Part shown: one piece after another, positions 15,996 through 23,476 of the stretch
How the letters are laid out: each line of letters begins with the position of its first letter
Position numbering within the stretch: the stretch's first letter is position 1
Assembly (NCBI RefSeq): GCF_030285625.1
Contig: NZ_CP127294.1
Location: 3,606,001-3,670,000, forward strand
Direction: 5' to 3'
From: Amycolatopsis sp. 2-15
Lineage (GTDB): Bacteria > Actinomycetota > Actinomycetes > Mycobacteriales > Pseudonocardiaceae
Length of the DNA: 64,000 bases
Position numbers and translations under genes: made by a program
The notes under the pieces: model-generated
What the model was told of the DNA's origin: nothing
What the model saw: only the letters and a program-made list of their open reading frames with translations
Database searches by the model: none

Positions 15996-18900
15996 ATGGC
16001 GTCTTGGGGATCTGCTGCGCAAAAAATCGGAAATCGACCGGACATCGCTATTGTCGGCATCGGGTGCCGTTTTCCCGGCGCGCGGAACGTGAACGAGTAC
16101 TGGGATCTGCTCAGCGAGCCGAAACCTCAGTTCAGGACCGTCCCGGATTCGAGGTGGCGCCGGGGCTCGTTCTACAACGACGATTTCCGGGACATCTCGG
16201 CCGCGTACTCCGACAAGATGGCGCTGCTCGACGACGTCGGTCACTTCGACGCCGGGAACTACGGCATCCCGCCGCGCCGCGCGAAATCACTCGACCCTCA
16301 GCACCGCCTGCTGGTCGACCTCACGCGCGAAGCGCTGCAGGACGCCGGCTGGGAGGCCGGCGGGTTCGAGCGCGAAGACACGTCGGTGATCATGTCGCTG
16401 TCCGAGAGCGGCTACCGCGAGATGAGCACGCTTCACATTCGCTTGCGTCAGCTCGCGGGCGGCGAGTTCGGCCGGTCGGCGGGCGCCGAGCTGGCCGAGG
16501 CGGGCTCGGCCGTCGGCGGCCTGCACGCCACGGCCATGGCCGGGCTGCTGCTCAACATGGGCCCGAGCTCGATCAGCTCGGTGTTCGACCTGCACGGCGA
16601 GAGCTACGCGCTCGACGCTGCCTGCTCCGGCGGCCTCACGGCGGTGGCCAACGCGGTGTTCGCGCTGCGGGCGGGCCGCTGCCGCATCGCCGTGGCCGGT
16701 GGCGCGCAGCTGGTGCTCACGCCCGACCTGCTGGTGGGTTTGTGCCGCATCGGCGCGGTTTCCCGCACCGGCGAGTGCCGGCCGTTCGACAGCCGGGCCG
16801 ACGGGTTCGTGCTGGGTGAAGGTGCCGGCGTGCTCGTGCTGCGCCCGCTGGCCGACGCGCAGGCGGCCGGCGACCGCGTCTACGCGGTGATCCGCGGCGT
16901 CGGGTTGTCCAACGACGGCACGGTCAAGGGCGGCATGATGCCGCAGGAGTCGGGTCAGCTGCTGGCGCTGCGCCGCGCGTACCGCGACGCCGAGGTGGAG
17001 CCCGGCTCGGTCGGGTACCTGGAAGCACACGGCACGGCGACGTCGGTGGGCGACGACGTGGAGATCAACGCGCTGGGCGAGCTGCGCCGCGACGCGACCA
17101 CGCCCGCGTACCTCGGTGCGGCGAAGTCCGTGGTGGGGCATTCACTCGGGACTGCGGGGATCGCCGGGCTGATCAAGTCGGTGCTGTCGGTCCACAAGGG
17201 ACAGATCCTGCCGCAGCCGGACTTCGAGCCGGCCGGGCACCTGGCGCTCGACGAGGCCGGGCTGCGGGTGGCCGGCGAGGTGACGCCGTGGACCGCCGAT
17301 GGTCCGCGCCGCGCCGGGGTGAGCGCGTTCGGCTTCGGTGGGACGAACGTGCACGTGGTGCTCGAGGAATCCCCTTCGGCATCAACGGTTTCTGCTGGTG
17401 GTTCACAGTTGCTGCTGCTGACCGCGCGCGACCGGTCCGGGCTGGCGCGGCACGCACGTGAGGTCGCGGAGGTGCTTTCGCGCGAGCCGTTGCCCCTGGC
17501 CGCGGTGGCGTCCACTTTGGCGCGTCGCACGTTGTTCGCCGAACGGCTCGCCGTGGTGGTGGACGACGTGGACGGCACTGCCGACGCGGCGTCGAAGCTG
17601 GTGGCGGCTTCCGTCGCGCTGGAGTCGGGGGCGACGGGGGAGCTGGCGCCGGCGACGTACGCCGGAGTCGTGGCGCCGGGTGCCGAGACGCCCGCGCCGG
17701 ACCTGCCGCTGCTGGAGCTGGCCGCGCTGGCCGTGACCGGCGCCGGGCTGCGGCCGGTGATCGGCCGGACGCCGCCGTGCACGCTGCCGCCGAGCCCGCT
17801 CAGCCCGCGTAACCACTGGGTCGTCGACGAGGCGAAGCGGGTCGAGGCGCAGTCGCTGCCGCCGCTGAGTGCTGCACCGGAGGCGAAACCCGTTGCGCCG
17901 CCGGTGGTTCCGTCGTCGCGGGACGTGCTGGCCGTGGTGCTGGCGGAGGTCGCGCGCACGAGTGCGTTCCCGGTCGATGACCTGTGCGCCGGGCAGGCGC
18001 TGATCGACGATCTCGGGTTCGACTCCCTCATGCTGACGGAGCTGGAGGCCAAGCTTCGTAAGCGCTTCCCCGGGCAGCGCTTCGAGATCGAGCAGGAGCG
18101 CGGTGTCACCGTCGGTGCGGTGGCGGGCCTCATCACGCTCGCCCGGGCGGAGGCCGTCGTGTTCGATCCGGCGACCGCGTCGATCGAGGACCTCCCGGAA
18201 GCGACGGCGATCGATGCGCTCGCGGGCGTCGTCGCGTTCGACCCGGCCACCGCGTCGATCGACGACTTCCCCGAGGCCGCGGCGATCGACGCGCGGCTGC
18301 GGGAGTTCTCGGACCTCGGGGTGCCGAACCCGTACTTCCGCAAGCACCAGGGCCTGCTGACCAGCACGACAACCGTCGGCGGCCGGCAGTACCTGTCGTT
18401 CTCCAGCTACAACTACCTGGGTCTCTCCGGTCACCCCGCGGTGACGGCCGCGGTGCACGACGCCGTGGAACGTTATGGCACCTCGGTGTCCGGCAGCCGC
18501 CTCCTCGCGGGCGACCGCGACCTCACGCGTCAGCTGGAGACGGAGCTGGCGACCTTCCTCGGCACGGACGACTGCCTCGCGCTGGTGAGCGGCCACGCCA
18601 CCAACGTGAGCGCCATCGGCCACCTCGTCGGCCCCGGCGACCTCATCGTCCACGACTCGCTCGCGCACGACAGCATCCTGCAGGGCTGCACCCTCTCCGG
18701 TGCGACGCGCCGCCCGTTCCCGCACAACGACGTCGCGCAGCTCGAAGACATCCTGCGCCGCACGCGCGCTCGGTTCCGCCGCGTGCTGATCGTGGTCGAG
18801 GGCGCCTACAGCATGGACGGCGACCTCGCCGACCTGCCGGGCCTGATCGACGTCAAGAAGCGCTACGGCGCCCTGCTGATGGTCGACGAGGCCCACAGCA

Positions 18901-19451
18901 TCGGCACGGTCGGCGCGGGCGGCGCCGGCGTCGGCGAACACTTCGCTGTCGAGCGGTCCGACGTCGACCTGTGGATGGGCACGCTCTCCAAGTCCCTCGC
19001 CGGCTGCGGCGGTTACCTGGCCGGCTCGTCGCGCACGGTCCAGTGGCTGCGCTACTCGCTGCCGGGCTTCGTCTACAGCGTCGGCCTCACGCCCGCCAGC
19101 GCCGCCGCTTCCCTGGCCGCCCTGCGCGTCCTGCGCACGGAGCCCTCGCGGCTGGCTCGCCTCCGCGAGAACGCTGTGTCCTTTCTGCAGCTGGCCCAGG
19201 CAGCGGGCCTGCCCACCGGCTCGGCCTCCGCGACCCCCATCGTCCCCTGCGTCATCGGCGACTCCACCACGACGCTCCGCCTGGCCGGCACCCTCTACGA
19301 CCGCGGCATCATCGTCGACCCGATCCTCCACCCGGCCGTCGACGAATCCCAGACTCGCCTGCGCTTCTTCCTCACCAGCGACCACGAACCCGCACAACTG
19401 GAGTACACAACGACGACGGTGGCCGCGGAACTCGCTCGCCTGCGGGCTTAG
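15996..19451 (+). CDS. Single-protein polyketide synthase: KS - ACP - alpha-oxoamine synthase
   Basis: An 1151-residue multifunctional enzyme. Residues 1-460 form a ketosynthase: Cys210 in DAACSGGL, His345 in EAHGTAT and His382 in KSVVGHSLG are all present. A linker follows that resembles a pre-AT linker joined directly to a post-AT tail, with no acyltransferase between. An ACP (about 645-710) carries Ser677 in DDLGFDSLM. Residues 770-1151 form a PLP-dependent alpha-oxoamine synthase with Asp964 in DEAHS and Lys999 in TLSKSLAG. By analogy with the ACP-oxoamine synthases RedN/PigH and with SxtA, the last domain should release the ACP-bound acyl chain by decarboxylative condensation with an amino acid, giving an alpha-aminoketone. 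Malonyl loading must come in trans. Start: ATG 15996 behind GAGGAAG. The linker holds a tandem duplication, and an IS sits in its stop codon. Confidence 0.93.
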   Translation: MASWGSAAQKIGNRPDIAIVGIGCRFPGARNVNEYWDLLSEPKPQFRTVPDSRWRRGSFYNDDFRDISAAYSDKMALLDDVGHFDAGNYGIPPRRAKSLDPQHRLLVDLTREALQDAGWEAGGFEREDTSVIMSLSESGYREMSTLHIRLRQLAGGEFGRSAGAELAEAGSAVGGLHATAMAGLLLNMGPSSISSVFDLHGESYALDAACSGGLTAVANAVFALRAGRCRIAVAGGAQLVLTPDLLVGLCRIGAVSRTGECRPFDSRADGFVLGEGAGVLVLRPLADAQAAGDRVYAVIRGVGLSNDGTVKGGMMPQESGQLLALRRAYRDAEVEPGSVGYLEAHGTATSVGDDVEINALGELRRDATTPAYLGAAKSVVGHSLGTAGIAGLIKSVLSVHKGQILPQPDFEPAGHLALDEAGLRVAGEVTPWTADGPRRAGVSAFGFGGTNVHVVLEESPSASTVSAGGSQLLLLTARDRSGLARHAREVAEVLSREPLPLAAVASTLARRTLFAERLAVVVDDVDGTADAASKLVAASVALESGATGELAPATYAGVVAPGAETPAPDLPLLELAALAVTGAGLRPVIGRTPPCTLPPSPLSPRNHWVVDEAKRVEAQSLPPLSAAPEAKPVAPPVVPSSRDVLAVVLAEVARTSAFPVDDLCAGQALIDDLGFDSLMLTELEAKLRKRFPGQRFEIEQERGVTVGAVAGLITLARAEAVVFDPATASIEDLPEATAIDALAGVVAFDPATASIDDFPEAAAIDARLREFSDLGVPNPYFRKHQGLLTSTTTVGGRQYLSFSSYNYLGLSGHPAVTAAVHDAVERYGTSVSGSRLLAGDRDLTRQLETELATFLGTDDCLALVSGHATNVSAIGHLVGPGDLIVHDSLAHDSILQGCTLSGATRRPFPHNDVAQLEDILRRTRARFRRVLIVVEGAYSMDGDLADLPGLIDVKKRYGALLMVDEAHSIGTVGAGGAGVGEHFAVERSDVDLWMGTLSKSLAGCGGYLAGSSRTVQWLRYSLPGFVYSVGLTPASAAASLAALRVLRTEPSRLARLRENAVSFLQLAQAAGLPTGSASATPIVPCVIGDSTTTLRLAGTLYDRGIIVDPILHPAVDESQTRLRFFLTSDHEPAQLEYTTTTVAAELARLRA

Positions 19452-20083
19452 AGCACGTCTGACAAAGCCTTGGTCCAGGTGATCACGGCGTGGAGGAGTA
19501 CGGCGGAGCGGTAGACGATGGCCAGCTTGTCGAAGCGGGTGGCCAAGCCACGCCATTGTTTGAGCAGGTTGAAGCCGCGCTCGACGACGTTGCGGCCGCG
19601 GTAGTCGAGGACATCGAACGCTGGTGGGCGGCCGCCGCGTGAACCCCGGCGTGTGCGGTGCCCGACCTGATCGGCAGGTTCGGGGATGACGGCGGTGATG
19701 CCGCGGGTGCGCAAGTGCCCGCGGATCGCTCGCGAGGAGTAGGCCTTGTCGCCCCGGACCCGGTCGGGACGAGTACGTGCCCGACCACGCCCAGCCCGAC
19801 GGATCCGCAGGTGCCGCATCAGGTGCGGAAACATCGGTGCGTCGCCGGCCTGACCGGGACCGACCAACGTCACCAGTGGTCGGCCGTTCCCGTCGACGAG
19901 GTGGTGGACCTTCGTGCTCCAGCCGCCGCGCGAGCGGCCGATCGCATGATCAGGCGGCTCGGCGAGCAGATCCGTGTAGTTCGACCCAGCCCCCTGTGAC
20001 ACGCCTGATGTTGGTGGCGTGCTGATGCGCCCGCGCGATCGTGGAATCCACCGACACCGCCCAATCCACCATCCCGGCCGCAT
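19448..20083 (-). CDS. IS5-type transposase, second frame (catalytic part)
   Basis: The downstream half of an IS5/IS427-type DDE transposase. It includes RSRGGWSTKVHHLVDG, the VRGDKAYSSRAIRG segment (second catalytic Asp) and RNVVERGFNLLKQWRGLATRFDKLA (catalytic Glu with the Y/R-rich signature region). Useful homology begins near GSNYTDLL, so it is expressed as a fusion with the first frame by ribosomal frameshifting. Its TAA stop is formed from flanking chromosomal bases (19448-19450) and overlaps the PKS stop tail to tail. Confidence 0.85.
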   Translation of the reverse strand: MRPGWWIGRCRWIPRSRGRISTPPTSGVSQGAGSNYTDLLAEPPDHAIGRSRGGWSTKVHHLVDGNGRPLVTLVGPGQAGDAPMFPHLMRHLRIRRAGRGRARTRPDRVRGDKAYSSRAIRGHLRTRGITAVIPEPADQVGHRTRRGSRGGRPPAFDVLDYRGRNVVERGFNLLKQWRGLATRFDKLAIVYRSAVLLHAVITWTKALSDVL

Positions 20084-20393
20084 CCGCAGCGGTCAGCAGC
20101 CGCTGCAACACGGTGTCCCACGTGCCGTCACCGGCCATGCGACGGTGCCAGGTCCAGATCGTCTGCCACGGACCGAACACCGCCGGCACATCCCGCCACG
20201 CGATCCCGCACCGATACCGGTAGATGATCCCTTCCACCATCGCCCGCGCGTCCGAAAACGGACGACCCCGCTTACCGGTACGCACCGGCAACAGATCCTC
20301 GATCAACACCCACTGCTCATCCGACAGCAACTCAAACCGCGACACGACCGACAGCATCCCAGCCGCCACACACGACGTTTGTCAGACACGCCC
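19451..20393 (-). mobile_element. IS5-family (IS427-group-like) insertion sequence, 943 bp
   Basis: The ends are imperfect inverted repeats: GAGCACGTCTGACAAA at 19451-19466, and at 20378-20393 a sequence whose complement is GGGCGTGTCTGACAAA (13 of 16 match). Both ends are flanked by TA (19449-19450 and 20394-20395), consistent with a 2-bp target duplication. Inside are two overlapping transposase frames on the minus strand. Excising the element and one TA restores CTTAGCGGC, in which TAG is still the PKS stop. The element looks intact and recent. Confidence 0.88.
19950..20369 (-). CDS. IS5-type transposase, first frame (DNA-binding part)
   Basis: A 139-residue N-terminal half of the IS5/IS427-type transposase. 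It contains the insertion-element domain LSDEQWVLIEDLLP...GRPFSDARAMVEGIIYRYR, the pattern GIAWRDVPAVFGPWQTIWTWHRR, and the first catalytic Asp in VSVDSTIARAHQHA. It overlaps the second frame by 134 bases. Homology switches frame at a run of five G (minus-strand ACAGGGGGC, near 19990-19998), the probable slippage site. By codon phase the shift is +1 (or -2). Confidence 0.85.
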   Translation of the reverse strand: MAAGMLSVVSRFELLSDEQWVLIEDLLPVRTGKRGRPFSDARAMVEGIIYRYRCGIAWRDVPAVFGPWQTIWTWHRRMAGDGTWDTVLQRLLTAADAAGMVDWAVSVDSTIARAHQHATNIRRVTGGWVELHGSARRAA

Positions 20394-20689
20394 TAGCGGC
20401 GGGCGCCCAATCGCGAGCCTGGGGTGCTTTTGCCTGCTGAATTCGAGTCTGCTGCCGGCCACTGATCTCGATGCGCGGTGCACCCAGGTTCGCGTCTGCG
20501 GCCTGCGCTGCTGGGGTCGTGCCAACCTGAACTCGGCTGCGGAACGACACGGTGCTCCCGTACGAACGCTTGCAACCGCCGCCCTCGTCGAGATCATCAC
20601 CCGGGAGCCGGGAGCCGGGAGCCGGGAGCCGGGAGCCGGGAGCAGCCAAGCTACTCAAACCGACCAACGAGCCAAGAGCTCGCGAGCTC
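20394..20689. other. Gene-free stretch between the IS and the ImmA gene
   Basis: About 300 bases with no supported gene. Open frames here are short, lack ribosome sites and show no family resemblance. It contains the heptamer tandem repeat at 20601-20642 and was the sequence downstream of the PKS gene before the IS arrived. Confidence 0.5.
20601..20642. repeat. Heptamer tandem repeat (CCGGGAG)x6
   Basis: Six uninterrupted copies of CCGGGAG (42 bp), followed by an imperfect start of a seventh. It lies between the IS and the 3' end of the ImmA-type gene. A unit of seven makes copy-number change frame-altering in any reading frame, but no gene runs through it. It is most simply a replication-slippage microsatellite. 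Confidence 0.85.
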
Positions 20690-21220
20690 CTAGAGCAGCA
20701 TCCGCTCGATCCGGTCGATCGGCTTCTCCTGCTCCGCCGGGACCTTCGCGGCCGGGGCAGGGGCCGGCACCACGCCCATCCGCTCCGACAGCAGGTAGGC
20801 GATGATCTCCGCCTCCTGCTCCTGGGCGTCGTCGTAGGTGGCGCGCATCAGCATGTCGCGGACGATGTCGGGGTCGAGGTTGGGGAAGAGCGATCGGGCG
20901 CTCTCGTCGTCGAGCAGGCCCGAGCCGCGGTGGCAGCAGATGATGTGACCGAGCTCGTGCAAGATGATGTGCTCCTGGTGTGCGCCCGTGGTGTTGGCGT
21001 CGAAGAAGATCAGGTCTTCTTGTTGCGCCGCGACCCACATGCCGCACGGGTGGGAGGCCGGCATGGGCATCGGCACGAGGGTGATCGGCCGTTCGCGGAT
21101 GGTGCCCAGCCGTTCGCACAGGGTCGGGAGGTCGCAGCCCTCCGGCAGGTCCAGCTCGGCGATGCGCCGGGCGCCCTCTTCGCGCATCCGCCTGAGCTGG
21201 TCGCGACGCTCCTCCGCCAT
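20690..21220 (-). CDS. ImmA/IrrE-type metallopeptidase
   Basis: A 176-residue protein with the zinc-peptidase signature HELGHIICCH (residues about 88-97) and a downstream Glu-rich helix EQEAEIIAYLL that supplies the third ligand. This is the ImmA/IrrE (COG2856) architecture: such proteases inactivate a partner XRE repressor on a signal, as in ICEBs1 ImmA-ImmR and deinococcal IrrE-DdrO. The XRE partner is encoded 2 bases upstream on the same strand. No integrase or conjugation genes are nearby, so a stress-response pair is more likely than an integrative element. Confidence 0.88.
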   Translation of the reverse strand: MAEERRDQLRRMREEGARRIAELDLPEGCDLPTLCERLGTIRERPITLVPMPMPASHPCGMWVAAQQEDLIFFDANTTGAHQEHIILHELGHIICCHRGSGLLDDESARSLFPNLDPDIVRDMLMRATYDDAQEQEAEIIAYLLSERMGVVPAPAPAAKVPAEQEKPIDRIERMLL

Positions 21221-21222
21221 GC

Positions 21223-21669
21223 TCAGCCCGCCGCTTCGTCGCTGACCGGTGGCAGGCCCTGCATCTGGCGGTACTGGTCCATGATGGTGGTGATCGCCTG
21301 CAGGTTCTCCTCACGCATGCCCGCCGCGCGCATCGCGACCGCGCGCACGCCGGCCTGCCGCATCGCCTCGATGGCGGCCAGCTCGCTCAGCACGTCGCCC
21401 GCCACCTTCTCGTCGAAGAAGTACGCGACGGACACCCCGAAGAACTTCGCCAGAGCCGCCAGCAGCTCCTGCGACGGGTTGGTGCGCTTGCCCGACCGCA
21501 GCTGTGACAGATACACCGAGCCGACCTTCAGCTCCGGCGACTCGCGCTTCAGCTCGGCGGCCACCTCGGCGTTCGTCCAGTGCTTGCCCCGCGGACGCAC
21601 CGTGCGGAACAGATCGTCGAGCCTGGAGGCCAACGTCGGCCGAGTGTCATCACCCGAGTCATTGGACAT
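21223..21669 (-). CDS. XRE-family repressor partner of the ImmA-type protease
   Basis: A 148-residue DNA-binding protein. The HTH spans TNAEVAAELKRESPELKVGSVYLSQLRSG and NPSQELLAALAKFFGV (about residues 32-80), ending in the SVAYFFDE segment common in actinobacterial XRE regulators. The C-terminal part is helical and rich in Ala, Met and Arg, probably for oligomerisation. It is the first gene of a two-gene operon with the ImmA-type protease. Copies of TAGCTGA-N-AG lie upstream and are its likely binding sites. Confidence 0.88.
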   Translation of the reverse strand: MSNDSGDDTRPTLASRLDDLFRTVRPRGKHWTNAEVAAELKRESPELKVGSVYLSQLRSGKRTNPSQELLAALAKFFGVSVAYFFDEKVAGDVLSELAAIEAMRQAGVRAVAMRAAGMREENLQAITTIMDQYRQMQGLPPVSDEAAG

Positions 21670-21698
21670 GTCCGCCCCCCTTCGGCCAGCGCCTGATT

Positions 21699-21794
21699 GC
21701 TCTCAGCTAGGTCGACTATCTCAGATTAGCTGACAGTTGACAATCGGGGCTCCCTACACAAGACTGCGCGCAGGGCGAATTAGCTGATAGTTAA
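21699..21794. promoter_or_regulatory. Three TAGCTGA-N-AG boxes, candidate XRE operators
   Basis: Sites: 21699-21709 (as the complement TAGCTGAGAGC), 21725-21740 ATTAGCTGACAGTTGA and 21779-21794 ATTAGCTGATAGTTAA. The first two form an inverted repeat TCAGCTA-N17-TAGCTGA (21703-21733) just upstream of the XRE start at 21669. The third is a 13/16 to 14/16 direct copy 54 bp further out. The stretch is notably AT-richer than its surroundings, as promoters here usually are. Confidence 0.6.
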
Positions 21795-21894
21795 CTCGCC
21801 AACACAGGCTTAGCGGTAGGCGTTGTACTGCCGCGGGGCGACGCTGGGGGTGTCGCTCCGCCGGTCCGCCGGCCGGGCCCGGAGGCAGCCGGCG

Positions 21895-22524
21895 TCAGCG
21901 AACTGCCTCCGGGCCGGCGAGCTGCGCCCATTCGTCGGCCCAGCGCACCGCGCGCCGGTGGTCGAGCACGCGCCGGGCGATCCAGAACGCGCCGGCGAGC
22001 AGGCCGATCGCGCAGAGCCACGTGAAGGTGCCCACGAGCACGCCGTTGGTCACCGCGTCGGCGTGGGTGAGTGGGGCGGTGGTCTGCTTGCCGTTGTCGT
22101 CCAGCCAGATCGGCGCCTGCGAACCGGGGTTGCCGGCGCCTGCGGGCACCGTCACGACGCCGGTCTGCGGTGAGCCGTTCGGCAGGCGCCAGCTGGCGGT
22201 CACGCGAGAGCTGTGGGCGATCGGGGCGCTGTCGCCCATCGACGCCGGCTTCGGCGCGGGCGCGAGCACGGTCGCGGTCACTTGGTGGCGCGCGCGCAGC
22301 TGCGCGTCCGACGCCGCGGTCTCGTGGGAAACGTCGGCCTTGCCGAGTATCACCACGAGCGGGAGCGCCAAGACCGCGATCAGTACGGCCAGGCCGGCGA
22401 GGAGACCCTCGATCCGGTCGGAGCGCCGCACGAGCGGATTGCGCGCGAACCCCAGTCGTCGCAGGAAACGGGTGAAAAGAAGAGGTGGTCTGCCAGCCCG
22501 GGCCTTGTTCCGCATGAGATCCAT
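21895..22524 (-). CDS. Rv1733c-family membrane protein
   Basis: A 209-residue protein with two membrane helices (about residues 42-62 and 165-187) flanking an extracytoplasmic domain. The pattern RNPLVRRSDRIEGLLAG, then ARHQVTATVL, then SWRLPNGSPQTGVVTVPAGA, then PIWLDDNGKQTTAPLT matches the actinobacterial Rv1733c family, whose function is unknown. The start is placed at MDLMRNK behind AAGAGG; a longer frame to 22647 adds 41 non-conserved residues. Confidence 0.8.
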   Translation of the reverse strand: MDLMRNKARAGRPPLLFTRFLRRLGFARNPLVRRSDRIEGLLAGLAVLIAVLALPLVVILGKADVSHETAASDAQLRARHQVTATVLAPAPKPASMGDSAPIAHSSRVTASWRLPNGSPQTGVVTVPAGAGNPGSQAPIWLDDNGKQTTAPLTHADAVTNGVLVGTFTWLCAIGLLAGAFWIARRVLDHRRAVRWADEWAQLAGPEAVR

Positions 22525-22574
22525 GGTCCTCTTGCGCGCCCGCGCGCGCTGTGTCCAGCACAACGTTTTCTTTG

Positions 22575-22590
22575 GTTTTCCTGGGAAAAC
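22575..22590. promoter_or_regulatory. Palindrome GTTTTCC-TG-GGAAAAC
   Basis: A perfect 16-bp AT-rich palindrome about 50 bases upstream of the Rv1733c-family start (minus strand). It is either an operator or part of a terminator for the upstream minus-strand gene ending at 22712. No T-run follows it in either direction. Confidence 0.35.
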
Positions 22591-22711
22591 GGTGTGTTCC
22601 TCAGCACGCTCAAGGTGTTCACCCCACTTGTGGGTGAACGCCGTCACTTCGCGTCGTGGCCGACTCGCCCGATGCTCGCCGTGCGTTGAATGCGAAGCCC
22701 GGAAACCGGTG

Positions 22712-23134
22712 TCAGTCCACGAGCCGGACGGTCGCCGTGGTGCTGTACGACTTGCGCCGCGTGATGCCTTGCTCCGCCACGATGCTCAGCTGGATCGACC
22801 GATCGGATGGGGCCCAGTAACCGGTGCGCACGAAGTAACCGTCCATCGTGCAGAGGCGGTTGGCGGTCTTGCGTGAGCTGATCGCCTCCCAGCCCCAGTG
22901 CCGGCCGCTCGCTTCCACACCGTTGCGCCGGACGTAGAGGCGCGGGTTGCCGACCTGGCGGCAGTACTCGGCGCCTTCGGCGATGTAGAGCACGCCGTCG
23001 ACTTTGTAGAAGCGATTGCCGTCGAGCAGGCTCACCTGACCCGACAGCGTGACGTTCACGCGGCCGCCGTCGGTTCCCTCCATCTCCCAGTCGACGCAGA
23101 ATTCCTTCGCCGGAGCTTCGATCGACTGGGTCAT
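22712..23134 (-). CDS. Uncharacterised 140-residue protein
   Basis: No family is recognised. The protein has no signal peptide or membrane segment and is rich in beta-type residues, with four cysteines (FCVDW, EYCRQ, LCTMD). Internal sequence: VNVTLSGQVSLLDGNRFYK, then LYVRRNGVEASGRHWGWEA, then YWAPSDRSIQLSIV. It may be a small beta-barrel or sandwich. The start at 23134 follows GAAGGGGACGCGGTC; an in-frame start seven codons earlier is possible. The 300 bases upstream hold no gene apart from a palindrome near 23.4 kb. Confidence 0.65.
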   Translation of the reverse strand: MTQSIEAPAKEFCVDWEMEGTDGGRVNVTLSGQVSLLDGNRFYKVDGVLYIAEGAEYCRQVGNPRLYVRRNGVEASGRHWGWEAISSRKTANRLCTMDGYFVRTGYWAPSDRSIQLSIVAEQGITRRKSYSTTATVRLVD

Positions 23135-23404
23135 GACCGCGTCCCCTTCGTGCACTGTTTCGAGAAGATTCGATTAGAAGATAGGGAAGAACCACGAGGC
23201 CGGAAGGTTTTGGGAACGGTTTTCACCCGATAAGGCTCACGGCCCGACAGATTGTGTTCCACGCATGAATTGCCGGTATTTTCAGCGCACCGGGTGATGG
23301 CGGACACGGGAAGTGAAATCGCATTACCCGGAACCGGTCACGTCCCACCGTTCGGCTGGGCGGTGTGGGTCTCGGTCGGGGCCTGCCGTGTCGGAAGCGT
23401 GAGC

Positions 23405-23432
23405 ACTCACTATGACGGCCGTCATAGTGAGT
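23405..23432. promoter_or_regulatory. 28-bp perfect palindrome, operator copy 1
   Basis: ACTCACTATGACGG (23405-23418) is followed directly by its exact reverse complement (23419-23432). The core ATGACGGCCGTCAT fits ATGAC-N4-GTCAT, which recurs at 23463-23476 and 23922-23935. It lies 31 bases before the GNAT start and is a probable operator for the TetR protein of this operon. The rest of the 23156-23404 stretch shows no gene. Confidence 0.65.
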
Positions 23433-23462
23433 CGATCAGGGAAACCGTGCTAACCATGGGCC

Positions 23463-23476
23463 ATGACAGCTGTCAT
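23463..23476. promoter_or_regulatory. ATGAC-N4-GTCAT palindrome, operator copy 2
   Basis: ATGACAGCTGTCAT is a perfect 14-bp palindrome that includes the first possible GNAT start codon. Its centre is 51 bp from the centre of copy 1. A repressor here would block initiation directly. If translation really starts at 23478 the site is wholly non-coding. Confidence 0.55.

Noticed and set aside
15996..19451. PKS gene truncated by the IS
   Set aside because: The oxoamine synthase domain is complete, and removing the IS and one TA restores TAG at the same codon.
20332..20667. Minus-strand gene in the IS-ImmA gap
   Set aside because: The N-terminal part is the translation of the CCGGGAG repeat, no ribosome site exists, and it runs into the IS end.
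20690..21669. XRE/ImmA pair as part of an integrative element or prophage
   Set aside because: No integrase, excisionase, att repeats or conjugation genes lie within reach; the nearby IS5 element is independent.
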